Origin: Xanthomonas maliensis
GTDB taxonomy: Bacteria; Pseudomonadota; Gammaproteobacteria; Xanthomonadales; Xanthomonadaceae
DNA: 64,000 nt
Assembly: GCF_009192945.1 (NCBI RefSeq)
Contig: NZ_NSET01000023.1
Location: forward strand, 1 to 64,000
Reading direction: 5' to 3'
Notes under the pieces: generated by a model
The model's input: the letters and a program-made list of their open reading frames with translations, nothing else
The model's database searches: none
Told to the model about the DNA's origin: nothing
Shown here: positions 1 through 9,069 of the stretch, one piece after another
Position numbering within the stretch: position 1 is the stretch's first letter
Layout of the letters: every line of letters starts with the position of its first letter
Made by a program: the position numbers and the translations under genes

Positions 1-1336
1 GCCACGGGCCCAGCACCTGTGTGCGCTGGGCCAGCAGCTCCATTGCGGCCTGGCTGAAGCGATCCGCCTGCCGCTTGAACCCTTGATACGCCGCTGCATC
101 GATGCGCGGCCAGTAGGTGTTTTGCCACTTCTCGCGTGCCTGCCGCTGATAGACCGGCAGCAAGGCCTTGGACAGCCCGTCCCAGGTTCCCTCGTTGGAC
201 GAGGCGATGCCGTGTGCGCGCAAGGCCTCCATCCCCGACTGGGTCAGCGCGTTGCCGCCGGCTTGCTCCTGCTCCAGCTCTTCCATGCGTGCGCGACTGG
301 CCTTGGCATATTGGTCCGACAGCACCGCCGCATTACGCTGCAGCAGCGTATCGATCTGCTCGATATGCTCCATCGCGTTGAATTCCATCGCGCGCTCGTC
401 CTTGTAACGCGCCATCGCCGCGACCACATCGTGCCGGTAGCCATTGAGCTCGTGGACCACGCCCACCGCATCCCACAGGCCCAGCAGCATCGGCGTATAC
501 GACTGCCGTTGCGCGCCCGGCTTGCCGTTGTGGCTGCTGGCGCACATGCGCGCATAGCGCTCTTGCAACGCCTTGTCGGCCGACGCGCCACTGGTGCCAT
601 GGGTGCGCAGCGCCCAGGGGTAGCGCGTGCTATTGGCGCGCAGTACCTCGGCCTTGTAGCCGCCACTCGACGTGCTGACCACCGCCGGCTTGCGGTCGTG
701 CGGAAGTTGCGCTGGCTCGCCGACCTCGCCATCGAAGCCGCGATACTCCAGCACCGATTTCAAGGTGTCCGCACTGGACAGCGGCACCGTGTCGCCCTTG
801 GCCTGCGGCGCACCGATCCACTGCTTGGGCGTGATCGGCTGCATGCGCTCGGCGCGCAAGGTGGCATCGTTGGCATAGCGCTTGAGCGTGGCTGGCGTCA
901 GCACATGCTCGGAGAACATGACCCACACCGTACCGCACAGCTGCGGGTAACGCAGGGTGATGAACTCCATGCGCTCGGCGTTGTGCACCGGCCGCGAGCA
1001 CGACGGCACACCGCCGCCAATAATGCGCTGCGCCGCCGTCGCCGACGGCTGCCGCCACAGCGTGCCGTTCTCGGCCACCGCATAGGCTTCCCATTGCTTG
1101 GCGCCGTACGGGCCGGACTGTTCGTAGAACAGATACAGCATGCCCTGCCGCAAGGTGCGCACCGCGTAGGTGTAGCCGGCGGACGAGACGTCCTCCTGGG
1201 TACCGCGGCCTTTGGCGAACGGCCCCAGGCCCGCACCCGGGCAGGAGGTCGGCACTACCGTATAGCGCACCGGCAGGATGACCAGGCCGGAGCTATTGCA
1301 GACATCGCACGGCGTGGAAGTGTCGTTCTGTGTCAT
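1..1336 (-). CDS. T6SS effector, VasX/BTH_I2691-like N-terminal part (truncated by window edge)
   Basis: The ATG at 1336-1334 opens a frame that stays open to the window edge, giving 445 residues without a stop. The N-terminus carries CDVCNSSGLVILPVRY (residues 10-25), which resembles the Cys-rich, ILPVRY-containing start of the VasX N-terminal domain in large T6SS effectors of the BTH_I2691 family. Known members are loaded on VgrG with the help of a DUF4123 adaptor and often carry membrane-acting C-terminal regions; that part is outside the window. The start overlaps the stop of the DUF4123 gene (ATGA), so the two are translationally coupled. A Glu/Gln-rich, probably coiled segment lies near residues 345-365. 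Toxin activity is inferred from family and context. Confidence 0.75.
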   Translation of the reverse strand, partial: MTQNDTSTPCDVCNSSGLVILPVRYTVVPTSCPGAGLGPFAKGRGTQEDVSSAGYTYAVRTLRQGMLYLFYEQSGPYGAKQWEAYAVAENGTLWRQPSATAAQRIIGGGVPSCSRPVHNAERMEFITLRYPQLCGTVWVMFSEHVLTPATLKRYANDATLRAERMQPITPKQWIGAPQAKGDTVPLSSADTLKSVLEYRGFDGEVGEPAQLPHDRKPAVVSTSSGGYKAEVLRANSTRYPWALRTHGTSGASADKALQERYARMCASSHNGKPGAQRQSYTPMLLGLWDAVGVVHELNGYRHDVVAAMARYKDERAMEFNAMEHIEQIDTLLQRNAAVLSDQYAKASRARMEELEQEQAGGNALTQSGMEALRAHGIASSNEGTWDGLSKALLPVYQRQAREKWQNTYWPRIDAAAYQGFKRQADRFSQAAMELLAQRTQVLGPW

Positions 1337-2295
1337 GGCGTGATGCGCTCCTGCGTCGAGGGGGCCTGAAAGTTGCCCGCTTCCATTCCGATGCCCTGCC
1401 AATGGGCATCGTCCAGTTGATTGGCCAGCTCGGTGTAATCCTCGCCTGCGCTGACCTGTTCCAGCAGGGCCTGCACCTGCCGGTGTCTATAAAAACCGGG
1501 GCCCAGATGCAAGGCCTGCCATGCGAACAGATCCAGGCCGGCACCGGGACGCAGACCTCGGCGAACGCCATGCTGGACGGCAAGCACCGCCGCGGAGAAC
1601 TGCTCGCGCACGATCTGCGCGCCTTCGCTGTGGGTGCGGACCCATGCCTGGTTCAGTGCGCCGATGCCGTCCAGACGTTCCCAGGCCGACGGCGGCAAGA
1701 CCGCGCTGGGCGTGGTGTCGGATTCTCCACTGACGACCTGCAGGCTCTGCCAACGGTCGATATAGGCGAGGGACGCAATTCCGTTGAGAAAGTAGGCCAA
1801 CTGCGCCGGCGCGCAGGTCGACCAGAACATATCCGCAACCAGCGGGTCGTAATAGCGCAACCAGCGCGCCATGTGGGTCACGGGGTGGCGAGTCACGGCG
1901 GTGGTCGCCAACTGGCGCGTCAACTGGCCGATCGACAGGTCGGAGAAGATCCACTCGCAGGTGCGCTGGATCTGCCCGCGCTCCATCGCCTGCGGCGTGG
2001 TGTCGGCCAGCGCCATGTCGACTGCCAGGGCGGACAAGGTTGCATGCGCGCCGCGCTCCAGATCCAGTGCGAACACGACCGGCCAGAAGCGCTCCGGCAG
2101 CTTGTCGATCCTGACCGCCACCGGCGTCACCGCCGCATCCTCGATGTGTTGACGGAAGCGGGTGTCGTGCGCGTCGTTGCCGCCGCTGGGCTGCATCAAC
2201 AGGTAGCAGTGCGCACTGCCCGCTTGCGCGGCGAGTGCGTGCAGGCGTTCGTTGGCATCCTCGGCACCAAGACCTTGGGAAGGAGACTGGATCAT
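1333..2295 (-). CDS. DUF4123 domain protein, T6SS effector adaptor/chaperone
   Basis: This 320-residue protein shows the DUF4123 hallmark WLRYYDPLVADMFW in its middle, and its length is right for the family. DUF4123 proteins (Tap/TEC) are adaptors that bind a cognate effector and load it onto the VgrG tip of the type VI secretion system. It lies 9 bp behind vgrG and overlaps the effector gene by 4 bp, the usual vgrG-adaptor-effector order. No signal peptide or membrane segment is visible, which fits a cytoplasmic chaperone. The specific pairing with the downstream effector is inferred from coupling. Confidence 0.85.
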   Translation of the reverse strand: MIQSPSQGLGAEDANERLHALAAQAGSAHCYLLMQPSGGNDAHDTRFRQHIEDAAVTPVAVRIDKLPERFWPVVFALDLERGAHATLSALAVDMALADTTPQAMERGQIQRTCEWIFSDLSIGQLTRQLATTAVTRHPVTHMARWLRYYDPLVADMFWSTCAPAQLAYFLNGIASLAYIDRWQSLQVVSGESDTTPSAVLPPSAWERLDGIGALNQAWVRTHSEGAQIVREQFSAAVLAVQHGVRRGLRPGAGLDLFAWQALHLGPGFYRHRQVQALLEQVSAGEDYTELANQLDDAHWQGIGMEAGNFQAPSTQERITP

Positions 2296-2304
2296 TGCGG
2301 CGGC

Positions 2305-5058
2305 TTATCCAAGATCCACGGCGGCTTCGGAACGCAGCTGCGCGCTGACCAGACTCGGATCGCAGCCCTTGAACTGCGCCTGCGGAATCGACGCCGTCGC
2401 GCTGCTTCCCTGCGGCCCCAACCACTCCCGCTTGCCGCCCTTGAACTCCACCTTGCCCGGTGCGCCGAGTTCGATGTTGTCGCCTTCCAGCCGCAGGTAG
2501 GCGCCGGCGGCGGTGGCCAGCAGGTGCTTGGTCGGGGCCGACAAGGCGATGTCGGCGGTGGTGCTGACGAGGCGCACCTGGGTCTTGGCCGCCAGGGTGG
2601 CGGTGTTCTTGTGCGCGCGTGCGCTGACCGTGCCTTGGGCGGCGTGCAGGGCGATGCCGGTTTCCTGGTTGGGGCTGCCGGCGGCGGCCTTGCTGCCCTG
2701 GGTGTACAGCACCAGCCCGCCGGCCACCGCCAGCACCAGGTGGCCCTGGCTCAGCCAGTTCAGTGCGCTGCCGGCCAGCAGCGTGGTCTGCGTGCCCGAC
2801 ACCCATACCTGGTCGGCGGGGGTCAGGCTCATCACGCCGGCCTGGCCGCTGCCCAGCAGCACCGGGGCGCTCCAGCCGGGCACCTCGCCGCTGCCGCCGC
2901 CGATCTCGCCGGCCGCGCTGCCGCTGTGGGTGGCCTGCAGGTGCTCCTGCAAGGTCTTCAGGCCGTCCTGGGTCGGCAGCGCCTCCGCCTCGTTCGGCAG
3001 GCCCGCCTGCTGGGTACGGGCGGCGTCGTTGAGGCTCTTGAGCAGGTCGCTGCCCTGCTGCAGTTGGCTCAGCGCGCCGGTGGCGGCCAGCTGCGTGTTG
3101 CCCGGTTCGCTGGTCAGCAGCAGGCCTTGGCCGGCGCGCAGGGCGCCGGCGGCCTGGCTGGACAGCTCCGCGCCGAAGCCGCGCTCGTCCTGGCGGACGT
3201 TGTCACTGCCGCCCTTCAGATGGCCCAGCGTCAGCGTGCTGGCATGTTGGGTGGTGGACAGCTGGGCGCGGCCCTGGCCGGGGGTGTCGTCCAGCCGCAG
3301 TTGTTGGTAGCCGCCGGTGCCGGACTGGCTCTGCGCCAGCGCCTGGCTCTTGAAGCCGGTGAACACCGCGCCGTGGTCGTTGCCGTCGAACCAGGCCGGC
3401 GCATTGCCGGTGGCGCCGGCACCGCCGCCGCCGAGCTGGTTGTGCGCGGCGTTGTCCTGGCCGCGGCCGTTGTACAGCGCACCGACCACCACCGGGCGGT
3501 CGATGTCGCCTTCCAAAAATCCCACCAGCACTTCCTGGCCCTGGCGCGGCAGCACCACCCCGCCCCAGTTGTCGCCGGCCCAGGGCGTCATCACCCGCAC
3601 CCAGGTCCAGGCTTGACCGCTGCCGGGGGCGTTGTCCTCGCCGCTGGGGTGGGCCTGCCCGCCGCTGGCGTTGCCGCCGCGCTGCCAGGGGAATTGCACC
3701 TTGATGCGGTGGTCGCGGTCGGACTGCAGCGGCGCGCCGTCGCTGACCACGATCGCGCTCAGCGTGCCGGTCACGGTCGGCTTGGGATGCAGGCGGGCGC
3801 CGTGGCCGTCTTCGGTCTGCGGGCGGTAGGTCAGCGTCTGCGGCAGCGCCAGCAGCCGGTTGTCGTAGAAGTCGCTCTCGGCCGGCAGCGGGGTGTCGGT
3901 GTCGGCCAGTCCGCGCAGCGCTGGCGGCAGGGCGACACCGGGCGCGGCATGCGGGCCGAGCAATTGCTCCAGCGCATCGAACACCTCGGCGCCGAGGTTG
4001 TTGCGCGCGGCATGTTCGACCTGCAGGCACAGGAACTGCGCATCGGCGTCCACGCCCGGATGCTGGCTGAGCGCAAAGCGGGTGCCGGGGGCGGCGCGGC
4101 GCCAGTGGCCGGCGGCGTGGATCAACTGGCTACGCACGCGCTGCGCATCCAGATGTTGTTGCGCGCGGCGCTGGCCCTGGGCGCGATCGACCCAGCCGTA
4201 CGGGCCGCTGGTGTCGGCATCCTCGGCGGCGATGCCGTCAGTCGCATTGGCCTCGGCACTGGCCGGGCGCAGGTCCAGGCTGCGGTAGTCCCAGCTGGCG
4301 CGCGCCAGCTTGGCCGTGCAGGCGCGGCGCATGATCGCCCATTGCTGCAGGCTGTCCTCGCGCTCGCTGGCATCGGCGCGGTGATAGCGCACGCTGCCGA
4401 TCGCCGGGGCGGCGTCCACCTGGTCGGCCAGCACCAGGGTGTGGCTGCCCAGCCGCTCGGACGCCGCATCGCCGCTGTGTTCGAACCAGAAGTAGATGCC
4501 TTCCTCGGCCAGCAAGCGCTGCACGAAGGCCAGGTCGCTCTCCTGGTATTGCGTGGTCAGGCTGCGCTTGGGATAGACGCTGGCATCGACCAGCGACCAG
4601 CGCCAGGCGGCGGTCACCGCGCCCTGGTCGGCGTAGTCGGAGAACACGCTCTCGACGATTTCCACCACGCTCATGTCGTGGAAGACGTAGCTGTCCACGC
4701 GCTGGCCCAGCAGCGCCAGCCACGGCTCCACCGTCAAGCGGTAGCGCGCCAGGCCGCCATTGCTGCCGACCTGCGCGATGGCGGTGACGTGGCCATGGAA
4801 CGGCCGCAACTCGGTGCGCGAGTCGGCGGTGAGCAACTCCAGCAGCACCGGCTTGCCCAGCGCCTGCGCCAATGGCAGACCGGCGTCGGTAGACAGCGCG
4901 GTGATCTCCAAGCGGAACCCGCCGCCGTCGATGCGCTCGGTGCCGGCGAAACGCTCGGCCACCAGACGCTCGCCCCCGAAGGGCGTGTGCAAGCGCAGCA
5001 AGCGCTCCTGCTGGCCCGGTGCGGCCAGGGCGGACAACACGGTGGCGACCAGATCCAT
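2305..5058 (-). CDS. vgrG: Type VI secretion tip protein VgrG (evolved, with DUF2345)
   Basis: This 917-residue protein is a trimeric T6SS spike. The N-terminal half resembles the gp27-like VgrG core (for example VESVFSDYADQGAVTAAW near residue 136). A gp5-like OB region follows around residues 490-525 with GWGG/GGVVLPRQGQEVLVGF-type sequence. The C-terminal third contains a DUF2345 extension with repeated short beta-strand units (roughly residues 765-875). It is the first gene of a minus-strand unit followed by the DUF4123 adaptor and a VasX-like effector, so it probably carries that effector. No sheath, baseplate or membrane genes are in the window, so this is an orphan vgrG island or the edge of a larger cluster. 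Confidence 0.95.
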   Translation of the reverse strand: MDLVATVLSALAAPGQQERLLRLHTPFGGERLVAERFAGTERIDGGGFRLEITALSTDAGLPLAQALGKPVLLELLTADSRTELRPFHGHVTAIAQVGSNGGLARYRLTVEPWLALLGQRVDSYVFHDMSVVEIVESVFSDYADQGAVTAAWRWSLVDASVYPKRSLTTQYQESDLAFVQRLLAEEGIYFWFEHSGDAASERLGSHTLVLADQVDAAPAIGSVRYHRADASEREDSLQQWAIMRRACTAKLARASWDYRSLDLRPASAEANATDGIAAEDADTSGPYGWVDRAQGQRRAQQHLDAQRVRSQLIHAAGHWRRAAPGTRFALSQHPGVDADAQFLCLQVEHAARNNLGAEVFDALEQLLGPHAAPGVALPPALRGLADTDTPLPAESDFYDNRLLALPQTLTYRPQTEDGHGARLHPKPTVTGTLSAIVVSDGAPLQSDRDHRIKVQFPWQRGGNASGGQAHPSGEDNAPGSGQAWTWVRVMTPWAGDNWGGVVLPRQGQEVLVGFLEGDIDRPVVVGALYNGRGQDNAAHNQLGGGGAGATGNAPAWFDGNDHGAVFTGFKSQALAQSQSGTGGYQQLRLDDTPGQGRAQLSTTQHASTLTLGHLKGGSDNVRQDERGFGAELSSQAAGALRAGQGLLLTSEPGNTQLAATGALSQLQQGSDLLKSLNDAARTQQAGLPNEAEALPTQDGLKTLQEHLQATHSGSAAGEIGGGSGEVPGWSAPVLLGSGQAGVMSLTPADQVWVSGTQTTLLAGSALNWLSQGHLVLAVAGGLVLYTQGSKAAAGSPNQETGIALHAAQGTVSARAHKNTATLAAKTQVRLVSTTADIALSAPTKHLLATAAGAYLRLEGDNIELGAPGKVEFKGGKREWLGPQGSSATASIPQAQFKGCDPSLVSAQLRSEAAVDLG

Positions 5059-5614
5059 GGAAGCTCCTTGGCTGCGACGAGAGTGTGGCCGCCATGCCGA
5101 GCAGGGCGGCGTGCGTGCCCGGCAGACGCGACCAGGCGAGTCCGCAGTCTACACGGCGTCAGCGCCACTGATACCGCGGGTGGTGTGCAGCGGGAGATGG
5201 ATCACGCACCCACATTACCGGGGCCTCCAGCCATCTGAATATCCACGGGCGCAAAGCCGCTCTGGACAGCGACAAACCGAGCGATCGACGTGGCCCCCAA
5301 CAGTAACCTGACGCTCCGCCTCCGGCTCGACAGCGACCAGGCGATGACCATGCTGGCCTCTACCACCGGGTTGCTGGGCAATGTGGTCTCCCTGGCCGCC
5401 GGCAATAGGGTGGTGGAGGTCTCGGTTACTTCTTCGACCTGTAGGGTGTAGGGGGCTTCTGACGCCACGGCAAGGCTAAGGCCGATACCGGCCTCCAGAT
5501 GCTAGCGGCAATCTATAGCTGCCGGACGCGGAGCCAAGATGGCCGCTCCCCCGCGTGGCGCCTGAGCAGCGCCAGGCCGGCAGCTTCGCAACAAATTGTG
5601 ATGAGAAAGACGTG

Positions 5615-5644
5615 CGTATGGGGCTGATCCTTCAGCCCCATACG
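5615..5644. repeat. Perfect 13-bp inverted repeat with 4-nt loop
   Basis: CGTATGGGGCTGA is followed by TCCT and then its exact reverse complement. A second hairpin follows at 5656-5679 (stem of 10 with one wobble), then a 12-bp palindrome GTGACGCGTCAC at 5681-5692 and a 7-bp inverted repeat at 5763-5785. The dense spacing suggests a structured RNA or a phage-type intergenic region rather than chance. Confidence 0.6.
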
Positions 5645-5958
5645 GTTACATCACGTTCGTCGCCGCGGACGGCGGCGAAGGTGACGCGTCACGTTCTCCA
5701 GCCGCTGAAACCGCCAGCGGGTGTAGCAACGAACGCGCACAGTCTTCGAGATAGCCATGTGGCCTCCGGTTTAGTGCGCCGGAGGAGGAATGGTCGTGCC
5801 ACAGATGCTCGCCGCACCCCGCAAAATCGCGTCAACTCTGTTGACAGGACCATGCAGCCGCGTTGAGGATAGCTAGGTCGATTTCCCCGCGAAGGTAACG
5901 ACCAGGCTCACCTGAAGCACCGGAAAGGCAAGCTCCGGCTTACCTTGCCCCGCTTCAC

Positions 5959-5995
5959 GACTGGCGGTGGCGCTTACGAGGCGCCATCGCTAGTC
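5959..5995. repeat. 15-bp hairpin with two wobble pairs, possible terminator or structured RNA
   Basis: GACTGGCGGTGGCGC, a 7-nt loop, then GCGCCATCGCTAGTC. The two imperfect positions are both G-T, so the structure is better as RNA read from the plus strand, where it is followed by a T-containing run (GTCTGTTTTG). That suggests a transcript, but no gene ends here. Confidence 0.5.
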
Positions 5996-6351
5996 GAGTC
6001 TGTTTTGGGAATCACGATTTTCGATAGATTGACGGCCGGATATTTATCTGGTCGGAAAGTGATCCCAACGCCCCCAAGATAGTGGGGCACCCCCAGGGGG
6101 TCAACACCAAATGTGCTGGAATCGTCACAAGCCTTGCGGCACTAGGGGCTGCTCAGACGACCGGTCGTGGCGCGTCGGGGGAGGGCGATTCTTACTGCGC
6201 TGGTCAAGTCGGGAGAACCCCTGCCGCCTGTTGGGGAATGGGTAAATACCACTCGGCCGGCAGCGCTGATCGTCTCAGCCCATTAGACCGCTGGCGGTAG
6301 GATTGCCTGCAACCTCTCACTCGGGTCCTGGCAACGTCAGGACTGCGGATC

Positions 6352-6684
6352 ATGCCTTCTCGAACCGCTCACCGCGCCGCTCTGCAACGATCTAAAGAGC
6401 CTTCCGTCATCGCGCCCAAGGGACTAGCGTTGCCGGGCTTGCCGGACGCTATGTATTGGTACAACCCCGTAGACGGCGAGCGCATTGATCGGGACAGGTG
6501 GGAGTTGCTGCACGTGGGGCCCGGTGGTACGGACGTGCTTGCAACGGTTCGGCGGCGCCAAGGCGGCGAGGCCGATGTGTCGGTCAAAATGGTGGGAAGC
6601 TTCGTCGTACCGCCGGCCGTAACCCTGCCGATCGCTCAGGCTTTCGAAGTGGCGGTAGAGTTTGCGCGCAGGTCTTCAAGGTAG
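6352..6684 (+). CDS. Hypothetical protein next to integrase
   Basis: A 110-residue frame with ATG start, no signal peptide and no family I recognise. Residues 33-65 (YWYNPVDGERIDRDRWELLH region) read like a folded small domain and are plausible coding sequence. It ends 50 bp before the convergent integrase gene. Small orphan genes beside an integrase are typical cargo of integrative elements. Codon use is slightly less GC-rich than in the housekeeping genes. A functional guess is not justified. Confidence 0.45.
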   Translation: MPSRTAHRAALQRSKEPSVIAPKGLALPGLPDAMYWYNPVDGERIDRDRWELLHVGPGGTDVLATVRRRQGGEADVSVKMVGSFVVPPAVTLPIAQAFEVAVEFARRSSR

Positions 6685-6734
6685 TCCTCTCCCTCTGTTC
6701 GCGAGTTACGCTCGGGCGCATCGCTACGACCGAT

Positions 6735-7757
6735 TTAGCCACTTTGCTGGCTTTCACCTGACGGCTTAAGCCGGTGCAGCGACTCTGGCAGCAGATTTGT
6801 GTACCGCTTGAGCGACTTCCAGTCGCGGTGCCCGGTGACAATGGAAACCTCTGGGATGCTGTAGCCGCTCTCGAACAGCCGTGATGCGCCCTCGTGGCGC
6901 AGGTCATGGAAGTGCAGATCCTCTATCTGCAGGCGCACGCAAGCACGGCGGAACGCGGCGCCGATGCTGTCCGGCTTGTACGGGAAGATCAGCGGCCTAT
7001 TGCGCTCCTGGCGCTCGATGATGTCCACCGTGCGCCCCAGCAGCGGCACCCGCTGGTTGTTTCCACGCTTCTCTTGCGGGTCCTTGCGGTCGCGGATCAG
7101 GATCGTTGGCTTATCGCCAGGCCGGTAGTCTTCCCAGCGCAATGCGACGATTTCGCCCATGCGCATCGCAGAGTCGATCGCGAAGGGGATCAAGTCGCGC
7201 ATCGGGATGGTGCCCAGGTTGAACAGGAAGAATGCGGCCAGTTCATCCAGCTCCTTTCCCGTCGGCCGCCGGTTGCGCTCCACTGGCTTGGCGATGGCGC
7301 CGGCCCGGCGCAGCACTGGCCGCGCGGCAGCCACCACGTCGGGAATCGTCATGTTCCAGAGGGATCGACCCGCCGCCAGCACCTCGCCCAGGAATCCGAG
7401 CTCCATGGTCATGGTAGCCGGGCCCGCCTTGCGCTGACCGATGTGGGTGAGGATGTCCTGGCCGGTGAGGGTGGTCACCTCGCGGTCGCCGAGCGATTCC
7501 TCCCAGCGTTTGAGGTTGCCGCGCTTTGTCGCGGAGATCGGCCGGAACTTGCCCATCTCTTTCACATATCGGTCGATCAGCGCCGAGAGCGTCATGCTTT
7601 CCTGTGGCGGCATGGTTCCGCCCCTGATCGCGTCCTCTGTCAGCCGGGCCCAGTCCTCTGCGGCCTTTCTACCATTGAAAGTCTTCGAGGCGGTAGGATG
7701 CCCCTTGATGCGCACGAGCGCGCGCCACTTCTTCCCGCGTCTCTCAATCAGTGCCAC
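6735..7757 (-). CDS. Tyrosine recombinase/phage integrase of the dusA-associated type
   Basis: The catalytic tetrad region is clear: the first Arg in SAMRMGEIVALRW, then HFHDLRHEGASRLF (HxxR), TGHRDW (His), and the nucleophile Tyr in LKRYTNLL near the C-terminus. The N-terminus (ALIERRGKKWRALVRIKG) looks like an arm-binding domain. I chose GTG at 7757 because AGGGGG lies about 10 nt upstream; an in-frame ATG at 7796 without a visible ribosome binding site would add 13 residues. The gene points away from dusA, and its 5' end is about 120 bp from the dusA start. Integrases in this position are known to insert at the 5' end of dusA, so this one probably marks the end of an integrated island. Confidence 0.92.
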   Translation of the reverse strand: MALIERRGKKWRALVRIKGHPTASKTFNGRKAAEDWARLTEDAIRGGTMPPQESMTLSALIDRYVKEMGKFRPISATKRGNLKRWEESLGDREVTTLTGQDILTHIGQRKAGPATMTMELGFLGEVLAAGRSLWNMTIPDVVAAARPVLRRAGAIAKPVERNRRPTGKELDELAAFFLFNLGTIPMRDLIPFAIDSAMRMGEIVALRWEDYRPGDKPTILIRDRKDPQEKRGNNQRVPLLGRTVDIIERQERNRPLIFPYKPDSIGAAFRRACVRLQIEDLHFHDLRHEGASRLFESGYSIPEVSIVTGHRDWKSLKRYTNLLPESLHRLKPSGESQQSG

Positions 7758-7874
7758 CTGGTGCAACCCCCTCTGCTTGGTGCAGTGCGGGTACATTACA
7801 CCGGGATCGGGCGTGAAAAACAGGGAATTAGCGGGAGTGAAACTGCACCGCTAGTGCACCAAGGATTGCGTAAA

Positions 7875-8861
7875 ATGTTGAATGAAAAAGGAATCCGCCT
7901 TTCCGTTGCGCCCATGATGGATTGGACCGACCGCCATTGCCGGGTCTTTCACCGTTTGCTGGCACCGTCCGCGCGCCTGTACACCGAGATGGTGCACGCC
8001 AACGCGGTCGTGCTCGGAGATCGGGAGCGGCTGCTGGGCTTCGACCCGGTCGAGCATCCGCTGGCGCTGCAATTGGGCGGCAGCGATCCGGTCGTGTTGG
8101 CGCAGGCGGCGCGTATCGCCCAGGACTGGGGCTATGACGAGATCAATCTGAACTGTGGTTGCCCATCGGACCGTGTGCAGGCCGGGCGTTTCGGCGCCTG
8201 CCTGATGCGCGAGCCCGCTCTGGTGGCCGACTGCGTCGCGGCGATGGCGGCCGCCACCACGCTGCCGGTGACGGTCAAGTGCCGGCTGGGCGTGGACCAG
8301 GACGACGATTACGGGCTGTTCGCCAGTTTCGTCGACCATGTGGTGGCCGCTGGCGCGGCCTTGGTGATCGTGCATGCGCGCAATGCCTGGTTGCAGGGAT
8401 TGTCGCCGAAGGAGAACCGCGAGGTGCCCCCGCTGCGGTACGACTGGGCGTATCGGCTCAAGCGTGAGCGTCCCGCCTTGCCGGTGGTCCTCAATGGCGG
8501 AATTGCCTCGGTCGCTGCGGCGATCGATCACCTGCGCCAGGTGGACGGGGTGATGCTCGGGCGGGCTGCCTATCACGATCCCTATGTGCTGCATTGCCTG
8601 GACGCTGCGCTGCAGCAGCGGCCGTTGCAGCCGCGCGCCGAACTATTGGGCTTGCTGCAGCCCTATGTCGTCGCTCAACTGGAGCGCGGTCTGGCGCTCA
8701 AGCACATCACCCGGCATCTGTTGGGCCTGTTTCACGGCCAGCCGGGCGGGCGCATCTTCCGGCAGGTCTTGAGCGAAGGCGCACATCGCCCGGGCGCGGG
8801 CTGGGACCTTGTGGAACAGGCCTTGCTTAAGACCCAGGCGCAGGCCTCGTTGGCTGCCTGA
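7875..8861 (+). CDS. dusA: tRNA-dihydrouridine(20/20a) synthase DusA
   Basis: This 328-residue FMN enzyme reduces uridine in the tRNA D loop. Family motifs are VAPMMDWTDRHCRVFHR at residues 11-27, NLNCGCPSDRVQAGRFGACL with the catalytic Cys at 96, LNGGI and GVMLGRAAY. The first residues, MLNEKGIR, differ from the longer and unrelated N-terminus I recall for Xanthomonas DusA, and homology starts at RLSVAPMM. With an integrase immediately upstream, the simplest reading is that an element inserted in the 5' end of dusA and supplied a new start, ribosome binding site and promoter. The frame is open upstream to 6894, but that part overlaps the integrase antisense. Confidence 0.95.
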   Translation: MLNEKGIRLSVAPMMDWTDRHCRVFHRLLAPSARLYTEMVHANAVVLGDRERLLGFDPVEHPLALQLGGSDPVVLAQAARIAQDWGYDEINLNCGCPSDRVQAGRFGACLMREPALVADCVAAMAAATTLPVTVKCRLGVDQDDDYGLFASFVDHVVAAGAALVIVHARNAWLQGLSPKENREVPPLRYDWAYRLKRERPALPVVLNGGIASVAAAIDHLRQVDGVMLGRAAYHDPYVLHCLDAALQQRPLQPRAELLGLLQPYVVAQLERGLALKHITRHLLGLFHGQPGGRIFRQVLSEGAHRPGAGWDLVEQALLKTQAQASLAA

Positions 8862-9069
8862 GTCAATGCGTCAGCGGCTGAGCATCGCGCTGATCGGGGC
8901 ATCCAGAAGTTCATTTTGCTGAACCGTGTTAACGGGCAGCTAAAAAGTTCAGATCGGATTCACCCCGAAAAATCAAGAATTTGGCTCAATTCGACGGCCG
9001 ACCACGGCGTGTGCTGTGGCTGTTTTCACGAATTTTGTATGTTCCTGAACAACCCGCTAGGATCAGACC

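Larger units (their letters stand above)
5059..6351. other. Gene-poor, inverted-repeat-rich stretch (island remnant)
   Basis: No convincing gene was found in this 1.3 kb. The short open frames have poor codon character and no recognisable domain. A 53-codon plus-strand frame at about 5291-5449 (GTG start, no family recognised) may be a fragment. What stands out is a run of hairpins between about 5615 and 5995, listed separately. The stretch lies between the T6SS module and an integrase, so decayed mobile DNA is the best guess. The promoter of the minus-strand vgrG must lie near its left end, but no element was clear. Confidence 0.5.

Noticed and set aside
83-1369. Long plus-strand frame of 428 codons
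   Set aside because: Antisense to the T6SS effector; composition Arg/His/Gln-rich as expected for a shadow of GC-rich coding sequence.
1330-5238. Very long plus-strand frame of 1302 codons
   Set aside because: Exactly antisense to vgrG and the adaptor, which have clear family motifs.
5202-5468. Minus-strand 88-codon frame, and the plus-strand 53-codon frame inside it
   Set aside because: Either might be a phage tail protein fragment, but neither has a family I can support.
6082-6300. 72-codon plus-strand frame
   Set aside because: Low-quality composition, no ribosome binding site, no recognisable family.
5059-7796. Second copy of the dusA 5' end as the other attachment site
   Set aside because: I looked for CCCATGATGGATTGGACCG-like sequence in the region and did not see it; the other end is probably outside the window.
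6894-7874. N-terminal extension of dusA
   Set aside because: Would overlap the integrase gene antisense and shows no DusA similarity before residue RLSVAPMM.
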